Below, in pieces: positions 21,630-32,409 of a stretch of DNA of 55,498 bases. The notes under the pieces are model-generated. The model searched no databases and had not been told where the DNA came from. It saw only the letters and a program-made list of their open reading frames with translations. The DNA lies in contig JADNYV010000234.1 in the NCBI GenBank assembly GCA_015501055.1, positions 1 through 55,498 of the forward strand, written 5' to 3'. Position numbers and translations under genes: made by a program. The stretch is from Mucidula mucida (Eukaryota; Basidiomycota; Agaricomycetes; Agaricales; Physalacriaceae). Within the stretch, counting starts at the first letter, position 1, and every line of letters begins with the position of its first letter.

Positions 21630-21642
21630 GGGGCCCATAACC
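21630..21642 (-). other. Copia primer-binding site (half tRNA-iMet type)
   Basis: Directly next to the LTR end, the minus strand reads GGTTATGGGCCCC. This closely resembles the complement of the initiator tRNA-Met anticodon arm (GGTTATGAGCCC), the half-tRNA priming known for copia-type elements. One base differs from the usual form. Confidence 0.6.
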
Positions 21643-21993
21643 TGACAAAACCGGTACAGATACGAGACGACCTGTAACGAGGCCGTAAGTACGAGTACGC
21701 GTAGGGTACGAGTTGTGCCGAGCTCAGTTGTTGTAGTAAGAGACTCTTATATATATTACATACCTGTAACGAGGCCGTAAGTACGAGTACGCGTAGGGTA
21801 CGAGTCGTGCCAAGCTACAGGACATGTGAGATAAAGTAAACAAGTGAAATGAGTATAGCATACCTCAGTCGTCGTGGTAAGAGACTGAGGTGCGGAAAAC
21901 GAAAGACTAGACATATATAGAAAGTCCATGACTAAATAAGGAAATGTGTCCGTAGAGCCAATGCTCGTTGGCCAATACACTTATATTCCAACA
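21643..21993 (-). repeat. Copia 5' LTR (351 bp) with internal duplication
   Basis: On the minus strand it starts TGTTGGAATATAAGTGTATT, a start common among agaricomycete copia LTRs, and ends in TTGTCA next to the PBS. It holds two 54-bp near-identical blocks (21671-21724, 21763-21816). A second similarity (CAGTYGTYGTRGTAAGAGACT) occurs at 21725 and 21867. No second LTR is present in the window. Confidence 0.75.
21671..21816. repeat. 54-bp direct repeat pair inside the copia LTR
   Basis: Two copies of CCTGTAACGAGGCCGTAAGT... start 92 bp apart (21671 and 21763) with two mismatches. This suggests a partial tandem duplication of the LTR regulatory region. Confidence 0.85.
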
Positions 21994-22563
21994 TCATCCA
22001 GGGTCCATAGACCATATTGGGGGCAGTGGGAGGCCGCAAAGATTTCTGCATTTGGGTTATCCCGACAACATCTATCATTGTCACATGTTATGGAACCCAA
22101 ATCTTGTAGTTCAGTTCACAGGGCCTTGTGACACATTATGTGAATTAACAGTTGTGTTAGTACAGTAGTATGAACATGTTCAACAGTAGCTAGTCAAGGT
22201 ATGGGCAAGAACAGTACTCAGTTGAATCTTCAGTGTCCTAGCAATGTCCATTCTATCAAACACTCTCAAAAGACCTCTTGTTTTGATATCTGCTCTAACT
22301 GAGCTTTTACCTGTTTGCCTTGATATTTTGCTTTTAGTTGTCCCCTGTAGTCCATACTTTCATCCATTCACCCTCCTCCAGACATGAATTACTTTTTGTT
22401 ATCACAAAACTTGTGAAATCAAGAACAAAAACAAGCTCGACGTCTCGAGCTTGAGTTAGATCATTCTCGATAGTCAGTGTGATGGCAGTTGTGACCAACA
22501 ACCTGCCGGCTCACTTGCCAATGGATGAGTCCGAAGGTGAGGCAAAGTGAGGGTCTAGCCAAA
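21994..22563. other. Gene-free stretch
   Basis: AT-richer non-coding DNA between the copia LTR and the 3' end of the F-box gene. Nothing further was recognised. Confidence 0.4.
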
Positions 22564-24187
22564 TCAATCTATATCCAATAGATAAACTTCACCTGCCCTA
22601 TTGCCAAGTACAATCCTCCCACTCGCTTCCCCGAGCGCACAGTGTGTTAGGTCCTCTACTAGTCGAGTCAGATGCTGTACACATTCCTGTAATGAACTCA
22701 CCTTTCAGATCCACCGATCGCATCTCGCGTACCACCGTTGCCTCAATATCGGGTACGTGGTATGCCTCCTCGAGTTCCATGATGTCCTCCGAGTGAAGAC
22801 GCGCGGCGACGACCTCCCTGAGCATGTTCTCCCTGCTCCGTTCCATCCACACCGCCCGCATGCCCTGCGTACCCAAGGAGTACGCGCTAACAAAGCCCTT
22901 ATTTAAGCCGAGTGTATCGGTCACAGTCGATTTACGGGAGTAAGACGCCACAGTAGACCGTTGATGATACGTGGAACCTTGCATTGTAGGATGGCACGCG
23001 GGATTCTGCCTGTACAATAGGTTGGATAGAGAGTGCACACCATTGAGGGTAACACGGAGGGTGGGAAAGTCATCTGTATTGAGAGATATGTGGATGGTGT
23101 AGTGGAAAAGTCCTTGTATGAGATCAGAGGCAAATAGCGAGAAGGTGGTGGAGGGGAGACCCGAGTTGTCTGGACCAGACATGGCATAATTGCGGTAGGT
23201 GTTGGAAAAGGTGTGTTTGATAACGGGCATGTCGCCTGTGCAAGGCGCGCGGTGGAACTGGGCGGGTAACGGATGCAGTTCGATAGAGCGCGTTTTGAAA
23301 ATGACCATGTAAGGTCCGAAGAGACGTATTGCATTAATTGCAGTGTACATTTCTTCGAGCTCCTCGCCTTCGGTTGGCACTTGAACTGCAGTCCTCTCGG
23401 GATCGGTCCAGTCTAGTAGCTCGACTAGACACGCGTGCGCGGAAACGACAATGTTGTAGGTCGGATCGATGAAACGTGGGACGTGCATGGAATGAGTACG
23501 GATGTTGCATATGAGGATAAAATCGTGCGGTCGCCGAGTAGACACTTGGTAGAGTACTGTTACAAACGGACTAATGAATCTGCAAGTGGTTACAGACTGA
23601 TGAACAAAATGATGATAACTCACGAATGCTTCTTGACCGCGATGAGGATACGCTCATTGGCGGCATCGTACATGGCATGATACGATGTCAAGCCCTCTCT
23701 TTGAAGTAAAATACTGGACTCGATGTCATCCGCGTCCAGATCCCAGAGGTGAATCCCTTGGGCGTAGACTGCCAGCAGCCAACGATCCTCCAGCAACTCG
23801 ACGCCAATGAGATGCTCGTTCAACGCCGGGCGAATCATCCTCGGCACTGTAAGCCTCCGCTCCAGCCACAGGCAGTTTATTCGACGATTTTGGAGCACCG
23901 TGGACCGCAGAACCTGAGCCGACAAGCCAAGAACATGGGCGGACGTGGGGTCTCGAATGGACGCGTAGAGCGGCATAGACGCCTGCTGCTCCTCATAGAA
24001 TCGTAGCCAGACGATCTTGGTCGCGGTCGTCTCGTATATGAGCCTGCATGTCTGAGGATCGCCTTAGCCAGTGACGAGCACAGGCCCCGCGACGTACCTG
24101 GCGCAACTCGAGCACCGCGGCTAGGTCGAGCTGGGCAACGATGGCAAGCAGGACTTCATTGGGCAGCTCGCAGATGGCGCTCGACAT
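22564..24187 (-). CDS. F-box protein with propeller-like C-terminal part
   Basis: Start MSSAICELPNEVLLAIVAQL at 24187 is a short F-box. Intron 1 (GTACGT...ATACGAG) joins LELRQ to TTATKIVWLRFYEEQQASMP. Intron 2 (GTGAGT...TTGCAG) joins VKKHS to FISPFVTVLYQ. Intron 3 (GTGAGT...GACTAG) joins SVDLK to VEDLTHCALGEA. The protein ends NRAGEVYLLDID at 22564. The body has propeller-like repeats (LLAVYAQGIHLWDLDADD, YMVIFKTRSIELHPLPAQ). F-box proteins usually link substrates to SCF ubiquitin ligases; the C-terminal part would choose the substrate. All junctions keep frame, so the gene looks intact. Confidence 0.8.
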
Positions 24188-24455
24188 TCAGCATGAGGTC
24201 CGAGATGTCGATCGTGGCAGACAAGAGTATAGATGCTCGTTAACGTATTAGGTCACCGCCATCACACTCGCTCTCAAGTCTCAAGAACGAGCTCGTCTTT
24301 CTTACAATTCGCCAATCTCTATAACTACACAAGTTCAGCAGGGTGTAAATGGCTACATAAATAAACTTCCTCTGGTGGCACTCGGTCATGATCTCTGTCA
24401 ATATTCAATGTCGACAGCAGCACTTACCTGATCGTTCTGAAAGCTCATAAATAAC
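24188..24455. promoter_or_regulatory. Upstream region of the F-box gene
   Basis: Non-coding DNA upstream of the F-box ATG at 24187. No defined promoter element was recognised. Confidence 0.3.
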
Positions 24456-24474
24456 AGGTGTTTGCAAACTGTCG

Positions 24475-24620
24475 CTCAAAATCTTGGGAGGCGAATACCC
24501 GTTGAGGGAGCCATTGCGAGGGTAAGGCCGCGAAGAATATCTCGTCCTTTCTTATGGAGTATCTCTTTCGCGGCTCCGAGACGGTCGATAGACGCGTTGT
24601 GTCTTGTACTTACTGTAAGT
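24475..24620 (-). pseudogene. P450 relic (N-terminal segment)
   Basis: The minus strand reads AAKEILHKKGRDIL and TLAMA, matching KAKEILDKKGTTYSSRPYLA and MAGD of the P450 at 25769-27810. DNA similarity (AAAGAGATACT, then AAGGCCGCGA on the plus strand) is clear, but frames are broken within 50 bases. Only one exon-sized piece is recognisable; the rest of 24620-25600 is unassigned. Confidence 0.6.
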
Positions 24621-25768
24621 CTTTCGAGCGAAGGAGGTTGCTTATTCACACACCAACCTCATGGACACCTCCTCGGTGCGTCCACTCATCAATGAACCAT
24701 CCAGTACTGGAACGCATGCGGAAGAGTTACTTCGAGGAACTCCACAACTTGGTAGAGTATTTTGGGAGGTCATCTAACTGTATTTTCTCTTCTGTTGTTT
24801 ATCATAACAGGCGGGTTTTCATCGTTTGACAACTTCTCGGACAATCCGGTCCGCGGCGTCAATCCGTGCAAGCCACTGACCCGCGCCAACAAAGTATCGG
24901 GCGCTCTGAGACGGCTTCAATCCTCAGGCTTCATGGTTCCCACTTCATGGCTGGTAGTACTTTATTTCAATTGCCCAGCGAAATGACATCCTGTATGTCC
25001 CGGGATGTTCCATTTATCTGTAAGCCCTCATTCCTTCAGACGAGTCATTACGGTCACATTGAGTATTCGTCGCCCCCGCCACCGCTGTCATTTTCAGATG
25101 GGCGCCCCACGGAGTTCATCTAGAGTACACTGGTGCTAGCCGACATCCGAGGATTTCTATGGCCCACAGCTACGGCAGTATCGCCTTGTGATATGCATCC
25201 TCCCGAAGAAGCTGCTGTTGAGCTCGCCAAATGCTTTAAACTTCAACACCGCAGAACCTCCCAGGATGGTGTATTCTGTTTTGTATTGTCATTGGCACTC
25301 ACGTGTACGCACACTACCCTCGATGGGATGCGCGAGCACAGCAGTTGCAACAGAGATCAACACGATCCAATTACGGCGACAAATGTGTTTGTTCCGCGGA
25401 ATCTGAGGTTGGTGTCTGCACTTTTTACGTTGCAGAGACACGAGTATGAGACGAAAGGCAGAATAATCGATTGCCTGTGGTTCAAACACTCGAATACAGC
25501 CCTTCAGACGCCAGTCCCACAGGTGTGAACAGCGTCCGGACGACTGCATATGTGCATAAGCTCAGAGCCATCTGCGCGCATCCGAAAGACAAAGGGATAT
25601 CGGGCTAGCCAGCTTGCCCGCCGTTGGTCAAGCAATATCATGCGCAGAATAACAACGACTTATCGAGTCTCCTACTACAACTCCAAAAGACACAGAGCAA
25701 ACACGTTACACCAGAACAGGAGTTGACATTGTATATATAAGCAGCTGTGATTGGACATTCGTACAACG
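24621..25768. other. Unassigned stretch between P450 relic and P450 gene
   Basis: Several open stretches on both strands (for example 25133-25528 plus) have no recognisable motifs. Some may be further decayed P450 sequence, but I could not align them. Confidence 0.3.
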
Positions 25769-27810
25769 CTAATGTCGAATGAGTTCGTCGTGCTGCTCTT
25801 TCGCGAAACGCGGCGTTATGTTACAGTCGAACGGGGTCAAGGCACTAGGAAACATAGTGAACACTGTTGTAAATTCAAAAGGAAAGTAAAGCTTACCTGA
25901 TTGTCCCAGGTATCGGTAAAAGTGCAGGAATGATAGGCATTCCTGTCTTGTCTTTCACGGGCGATATGTCAAAAGCAGACAGAGACATGGCGATCGTGAT
26001 GTAGAGCGAAGCATCCGCAAGCAGGCGCGCGGGACACAATCTGCCCCATCATTGAGATCAATCGAAAAGATCAAAGAACAGCGTACCGCCGACCGAAACC
26101 AAAGAGGTATTCAAAGGTCTTGCTCAGGATTCGGTCCCATGAAGCGGTCTGGGTTGAACACGAAAGGCTTGGTATACACGCTGCGATCACGAGCCATTTG
26201 CCTTTCTGGCGCGTCAGTCTGCAGGAGCTATGCGGGCGTAGACAAACACACCAGATATTCGCGAAAACAATGCTGCCTTTAGGGATGAAGTATCCGTCGT
26301 GAACGTCGTCCTCGATTGTTGTGTGCGGGATGCCTATATGTATACGTCAAGACGTGTAAGGACTTGCCGGTAGGGAGACTCACCAGTAGGAGCAGCAGGA
26401 TGCATCCGCGTTACCTCCCGAATGAGAGCGTCTACGAAAGGAAGCTGTTTTCGGTCCTCAAAGGTCGGTAGGCGTCCGCGACCGCAGACGGCGTCGATTT
26501 CAGCTTGTGCCTTCTTCTGCGCTTCAGGATGGAGTGCCATCATCAAGAAGAAGCAGTGGATTGTGATTGCGGTCTGACAAACGGTCAACACGCCGATAAC
26601 GAACACACCCACAAATGCACTCACGGTCTCTGCTCCAGCTAAAAGAAAATACTGAGGGCAAGTATAAGAACAATAGAGGAGACTTACCTCCCAGGAGAGC
26701 ACCAGCACCGTGAAGAAGGATCTCTTCATCCTCACTAGAGATGTTCTGCTTTAACCATTTGGCCGTGAAAGACTCTTCGGCCGTCCCAGCCGCCTGACCA
26801 TCATTTGATTCTGAACGTCGGCGCCGGTAATCAAGCCACTCACCAATTGCTTCTTCACGAAATTGAAGGGAGTCTCGATCATGTTGAGGTACTGCGGTGC
26901 TAGTTCTTTTGCCGTTCGTTTGAAACCTGCTCCAGGGAACCAGTCGGGTAAGTGTCGCACTGGGTAGAATCTGAGATCAGGACAGCAATGATGTACTGGT
27001 TGGGCGTACAAAAGGGAAATTGATTGACCAAGTAGGCCCCCGGAGCTGCGACCTGCATGAATGTTATTTTGCATGCGCTTTGAAACGAAGAGCAGTTACA
27101 GTATTGAATGTATGCAGGGCATCGTTTGTAGTCTTGATCCATTCATCGTCGTAGTTCTTCGCTGTGTATCCGTATGCAATTCGAAAGATGACGGCGCCCG
27201 AATGCTGAAAACAATGATCGACGAGGCGCTCTGGATGATCCGTGCACAGCTCGAGGAATTTCCGCGCGTGAAACTCTGCTTGGGGCCAGAAAGCGCGAAT
27301 CACGGAAGGAGTGCCCAGTTCCAGGTGGAACTGTCGCCTTTATAACTGTAAGAGATCTTGTTCACTCAAGTAAAAGCCCAAAAAACTACCTGGATTGTTT
27401 GAACGCTGGCCCGTAAGCGAGTAACCCCGTCGACTTCTGCCATCCCATGAGGTCCCCAGCCATCGCGAGGTAAGGCCGCGAGGAGTATGTCGTCCCCTTC
27501 TTATCAAGTATCTCTTTCGCTTTCTCGTGGGTATTGATAACCACGACGGTTGTTGGTCCTACCGATAGCGAAATAAGAGGCCCTAGGACAACGTCAGCTA
27601 GACACCTCGGAAGAGTACAAGGAGACTAGCCGTATGTTTCCCTCCATTTCCCAAAGACCTCCCAATCACGCCCAGTGGCATGTCCAAGAGATTACCGATG
27701 ATGGGGAGACCAGGCGGTCCAGGGGGCTTGGGCAGTCTTTTCCTCTTGAACCATAGTCCGATGATGAGAATGGCGACGAGCGATAGCACACTGCCAGTCG
27801 CTGAGAGCAT
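25769..27810 (-). pseudogene. Cytochrome P450 (CYP), many introns, frame broken
   Basis: A microsomal P450 on the minus strand. MLSATGSVLSLVAILIIGLW gives an N-terminal anchor, followed by the PPGPPGLPIIGN hinge. Further exons give KAKEILDKKGTTYSSRPYLA, FKQSRRQFHLELGTPSVIRA, LRHLPDWFPGAGF, helix I GAGAETT, the K-helix RE(V)TR in DALIREVTRMHPAAPTG, VFNPDRFMGPNPEQD, and heme loop FGFGRRLCPAR (FxxGxRxCxxR; usual G replaced by A). About a dozen short introns fit; one has a GC donor (near 27625). Coding frame is lost by one base near 27650 (before RDWEVFGKW) and near 26135 (after NPEQD), and the junction after FANIW cannot be resolved. Sequencing error cannot be excluded; otherwise a recent pseudogene. 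Stop at 25769. Confidence 0.8.
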
Positions 27811-28462
27811 TGGGAAGGAAAGGGATCAAGCAACAGTCCCGAATTCCGTCAATGATTATAACCCACAAGCTTCCACCTCAGAAAGGACCACGGAGAGCTA
27901 CCAATGCCGTTATTGTACTTGATATGATGGACTTCTGGCGTGGCTGCTGATCAGAAGTTTTGCCGAACAGAACATAAGGAGAACGAAAACATGTTTTGTG
28001 TGGTTGAACTCCCAGTTAAACGTTGACAATCAGCGCGAAGAGTGAGCTCGAGCACATCAAGAGCACATGGTACGGTTGGCCCTCACGTAACAGTTGATCG
28101 GCTGCCCTTCGTGCCTACGCGTTGGCCATTGACCTTCAATTGGTTTCACAAAAACGATCTTTTCACCAATCTCCGCCGAATACGGGACTCACACGCGAAG
28201 GCTTTACAGTCTGCACGATTCAATCTCGCTTGGTACGATGATAAGGACGACCTTCCTGCCTACGGCTACACGACCATTGTTACATTCCCGCTTGTATCAT
28301 CGCCTCGTTCTTTAAAATCGTTTGTATCCTGCCACAAGTGGTATACGTTAGAATACCTGTACCAGAAAGCGAAGGCCTACATTGATGGTCGATGTGTCGA
28401 TGCGAATAGAGATTTCCTGAAGGGACCGCGTTCGGGACTGTTGGAGGCGACAAGATCAGGGA
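27811..28462. other. Intergenic stretch with one unsupported ORF
   Basis: Upstream side of the P450. A plus ORF (28042-28548, 168 codons) overlaps the 3' end of the next gene on the opposite strand; it has no motif and unconvincing composition. Confidence 0.3.
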
Positions 28463-30355
28463 CTAGTAGTGTTGAAGCAGGGAAATCAAGCTTACCAGAG
28501 CGCGACTGGCAGTGCCGTGTCCAAAAGCGACCAGGGATATGTCGTTGAACGTGGTTTCAGAGCGGCCAGCGGCCCGAATGTACTCTCTCGAGTTTAGCGT
28601 TACCAAAATTGAGTTTGTGTAGACTACATCGAAGCAGAGAGCAATGAGACAGACAATTGAAGATACGAACGGTTTTGTCTTACAACGTCCCACTGGCAAA
28701 AGCAAGAGTCAGCTTGTTATCGAAGTAATTGGGGGGAACTGACTAACTGAGCAGGTAGAAAAAGATATACACAGACGTATTTGGTAATGTCAGCTGCTAA
28801 AATAACGTCAAAAGATTGGTGGGAAGAGGTCTCAGTATTACTGACAGTGATCAATGCCGTGATTTGGCAGAGGGTTGTCGGAATACCTAGTTGTTATCAG
28901 TCGGCAGATTAAGAATAAGGCAAAAGTGTACCCGTGTTGAAGGTGAAGACAATCAAGCGATTGATCATGTCTGTACTCTGCAACAGACACGAAACAGATA
29001 ATATCAGTAGAATGACGCAGGAGAATGTCGGAAGTCATCAACCTTCTGAAAACCGGTCTTTGACCTTTCGAGATAGAAGATGATGCCAACGGTAATCGCC
29101 ACATCTGTGCCATATGCGTCGTTGAGATCATGGCAGAAACAAAAGAAGGAATGGCAAACCGCATGCCGCGCCACAGGCGTTGAGGGTCATAGACAACGGC
29201 TACGAAAGTGGGTGAGAAAAGCAAGCTGAGGGCAGGCATATTTCGAAACCTACAAGCTGTGAATTGATGTCGGCCATGAATTTGTATTCATGCAATCTGT
29301 TGGGAAGGTTGGAAACCCATGTGGATGTCCGGTTCAAGGACTCACATGATGATTGTATACACTACAGAATGCAAGCATAAATTTTCGAATCATGCACCGA
29401 GACAGATCACGAACCATAGAGTGCGACTAGTTGGCAGAGAAAATCAGGTCAAGGAAAGGACAACAGGAGATGCGTACCAAATGACGTCCATCCTAGCAAG
29501 GCCTGAGTCAATTGTGAGCACTGGAATTCATAGAAGGAGACGAAACGTACAACAGCGATTGTGAGAACCCAGTTACTACTCACTGCGAGAATTCAGAGCT
29601 TTTCAGATAGACCTTGTCACAGAGCGAAAGCTACCTACAGGCCAGAATGCGCCAAGCATAGAACCTACGAGTACTGTCTTAGTATGACCCAGGCGGTAGG
29701 AAACCAGTGTAGCGTATGACTGACATCTGAGTGGCAATAGCAATGCCTCCACTGAAGAATAACTCGACCATAAGGGACCTTGAAGTTGTAAACCTACGCC
29801 TGAAATCGTCTAACGATAAGCGTACCTTTCAATGACGTTGAGCGCTGCATCGTCTCCGTGATCTGGCACCATCAACGTTGAAAAGTTGATGATTGAACTA
29901 TTCAGCATACTTACTGGTCACGGTGTACTTGTAAACCGATGCTGAAAAAGTGTAAGGCTCGTCGAACCATCGGCGAACTGACTGACTGGAGAGGAGACAC
30001 ATCTGGACTGTATCGCAAATCAGAATGAATGCAACCACACTTCTGATAGGCCAGGAATCTCGCTTGCAGTACTTTCGGAAGTAGAACCAGGCTTGAAGAC
30101 AACCAGCTATCATGGTTTGTGTCAGTATTGAGAGGTGAACGGATCGATTCATAGTCAGGACCTCCATAAAGCCTGGCCGGGATTCGAGTCAGTACACGAA
30201 TCAGCGAAGCGTAGCAAAATCTGACTTACGCAGACGAGATTAATGAAGCGTCGTAGAGGACTCCTAACCTACGGAAACAATTCAGTCAAATGTCTAAACT
30301 CACCAAGGATCAACAAAACATACGTGTTGTCAAGTGTGGCTGGGACGAACGGCAT
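28463..30355 (-). CDS. Seven-TM membrane protein (DUF6534-like)
   Basis: Start MPFVPATLDNTYVLLILG at 30355. Short introns follow (GTGAGT...CCGTAG; GTAAGT...GGCCAG). Recognisable blocks: LTQTMIAGCLQAWFYFRKYC and VVAFILICDTVQMCLLSSQS (TM), SLMVELFFSGGIAIATQM, then VAITVGIIFYLERSKTGFQK, MINRLIVFTFNTG, KYVCVYLFL, and the family-type ending NSILVTLNSREYIRAAGRSE. This order (LDNTYG-like start, TD.MINRL, LN.RE) is that of the DUF6534 family, very common in Agaricomycetes and of unknown function. Last frame ends LLQHY at 28463. The middle (29240-29860) has several small exons I could place only roughly. Confidence 0.75.
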
Positions 30356-31335
30356 GATGGCTCAACGTAGCACGGTAAGGTTCTCGTACTTTATACCACG
30401 AGCGCACGGGACAGACGGTTCTCCAAACCGCTGGACTAGAAATCATGCTCATACATTCCAAAGCCCGATCAGATTACCCAAGAGACGGAGGTCCTCACTC
30501 CAAGAAACTGCAGATACTGAAGCAGGGCCCACATCTATTGGAAAGATGTTGGCTTGTTGACGTTCCCGTCACCTGATATCCGACTTTCACAAGGTAGACG
30601 CCCGAAGACCTCTGCGATAGAAAGTGAGGGAAGACGTAGCGGTGCAGGTATTGATCATGAAGCAGTGATTCATCCAGCGGTGCAGAGCCAAGTACGTTTG
30701 GAGAAATGAAGAGATATCTCTATCGAGTAGTCCTTGTGGGGCCGGCAAACTGACAATCGATAATTGTTCCTAGGTGTGGTCGAATGTCAACAACGATATA
30801 CGGCTTTCCGTAATGAAGGCCATCTCGGACGATGAGGTTACTCGCTATGAAGACTCCGTATCATTTGCTGTCAGGGCGTCGGAAGGTGTGTCCACATTGA
30901 CCTATGAATAGAAAACCACGCCTCTACCTGATGGCCCACATTCCTTGTCGACGACACAAAAGACATGCGAGCACCATCAACGAAGTTTACGATTTTCCGC
31001 AGAGAGACGGCGCAGTCGACACTGGCCCTTCCATGGGAACTAGCTTCATAATACATATGCAGCTAAACGGCCGGAGTTTCTGTAGGATAGGGCGATATTG
31101 CGGATGGAGGAAACTGGAAAGTAAGCACATATTTCGTCGTCCACAGTAAGCGCTGGAGCGTTTGTGTCTTCAACGAAGCGAAGCAATGAAAGAAAAAACC
31201 CTGTCACGTGGACCACCGCTGATCGCGTCGCCACGCATCAGTATCAACGGTATCGTTCTCCTTTCAACGTCTTGCTTCATCACGGAAAAACGTTCCCTGC
31301 AGTGCGGTCACTGTTGTAGATGACGGTAAAGGCAT
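30356..31335. other. Intergenic stretch, no supported gene
   Basis: Contains short minus ORFs (30871-31056, 31046-31234) without motifs. No repeat or element end was seen. Confidence 0.35.
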
Positions 31336-32409
31336 TTACACTACGTTATGTGGTTCATCATCCTGGAAAATAGGAGACGCAGCTAGAGCTGCAGCATAAG
31401 CCTCGCCGTCCATGTCTTCTTTATCCGTAGAATGAGCTACATGCGCCCACTTCTCTGCTTGCGCAATCGTCTGCTGAGCTTGTCGCTTAATCAACCAGAG
31501 GGTGTCAGATCCAAACTGGATTCGCAAGGGGAGCTTGGGCTCGCTGGATAGTTTGAAGAGGGCCTTCCATTCGTCAGCTATCCATCGTTCAAGATACGCC
31601 CGGGGACCTCACCTCTGCCACACGATTAGGACTGCCCAAATGTGCGAAGTCCGCTTTCCCGAGTTCACGAAACATAGCGGCCGGGTTGGTGGGATAATCA
31701 TAAGCAGGATGGATGGGGAGGATGTCTGCAGAGTTACCGCGCCATTCGCTGTCAAACCCTCCAGGCTCTATGATGGCACCTTTGATTTTCCACGCCGGAT
31801 CCATTTTCTTGAGGAACGACTGGGTAAACCCTTCCAATGCTGTCGCCAACAATCGTTTAGTGTTGATCTTCAATTTATACTAGATGTTTCGCGACTTACC
31901 GAATTTACTGGAGTTGTAATATGATATCAGAGGGTTGGCAGTCTATCCTCCTGTTGTACTCATATTGAAGAGATATCCCCCTGTCTTTTGCTCACGGAAA
32001 ATCCTTGCGATCTGAGGAATCCAGTCAGCATTGCCCGGTACAAGTCATCACGCACGCACCTCCTTCATGATGAATACTGGGCCCCAGAACTGCACCTCAA
32101 ACAGCTGGCGCGCATCCGAGAGGGCAGTGCCTTCGACTTCGCCGAATATGGCATAACGCGCGTTATTGACGACGACATCGATTCGGCCGAAATGTTTGAC
32201 GACACGATTCAGCGTTTCTACCACGTCTTCTTGGTTAGTGAGGTCCAATGTCAGGGGAGGAGCTGATCTGGGTAACGCTCTTGGAGAGACGCTAGACCTG
32301 CAGCGTTACGCGATGTGGCGGCAACGCGCTCCCCGGCTGCGAGGACTCTTTCGAGGATGGCTTTATCGAGCCCGGTGGAAGTTCCAGTAACGAACCAGAC
32401 CCGAAACAT
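31336..32409 (-). pseudogene. Short-chain dehydrogenase/reductase, inactivated
   Basis: The minus strand starts MFRVWFVTGTSTGLDKAILE at 32409, an NAD(P)-binding Rossmann start in which the usual GxGxxG-type GLG is GLD. A one-base loss near 32263 breaks the frame before TLDLTNQEDVVETLNRVVKH. The NNAG motif is NNAR (DVVVNNARYAIFG). After GGYLFNMSTTGG an in-frame TAG occurs, then SYYNSSKF keeps the catalytic YxxxK. After one intron come ALEGFTQSFLKKM, GAIIEPGGFDSEWRG, and after another the C-terminal exon ending DEPHNVV at 31336. Frameshift, stop and two damaged cofactor motifs point to a pseudogene. The parent enzyme would be an oxidoreductase of unknown substrate. Confidence 0.85.

Noticed and set aside
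28042..28548. 168-codon plus-strand ORF
   Set aside because: It overlaps the 3' end of the well-supported minus-strand seven-TM gene, has no motif, and its composition looks non-coding.
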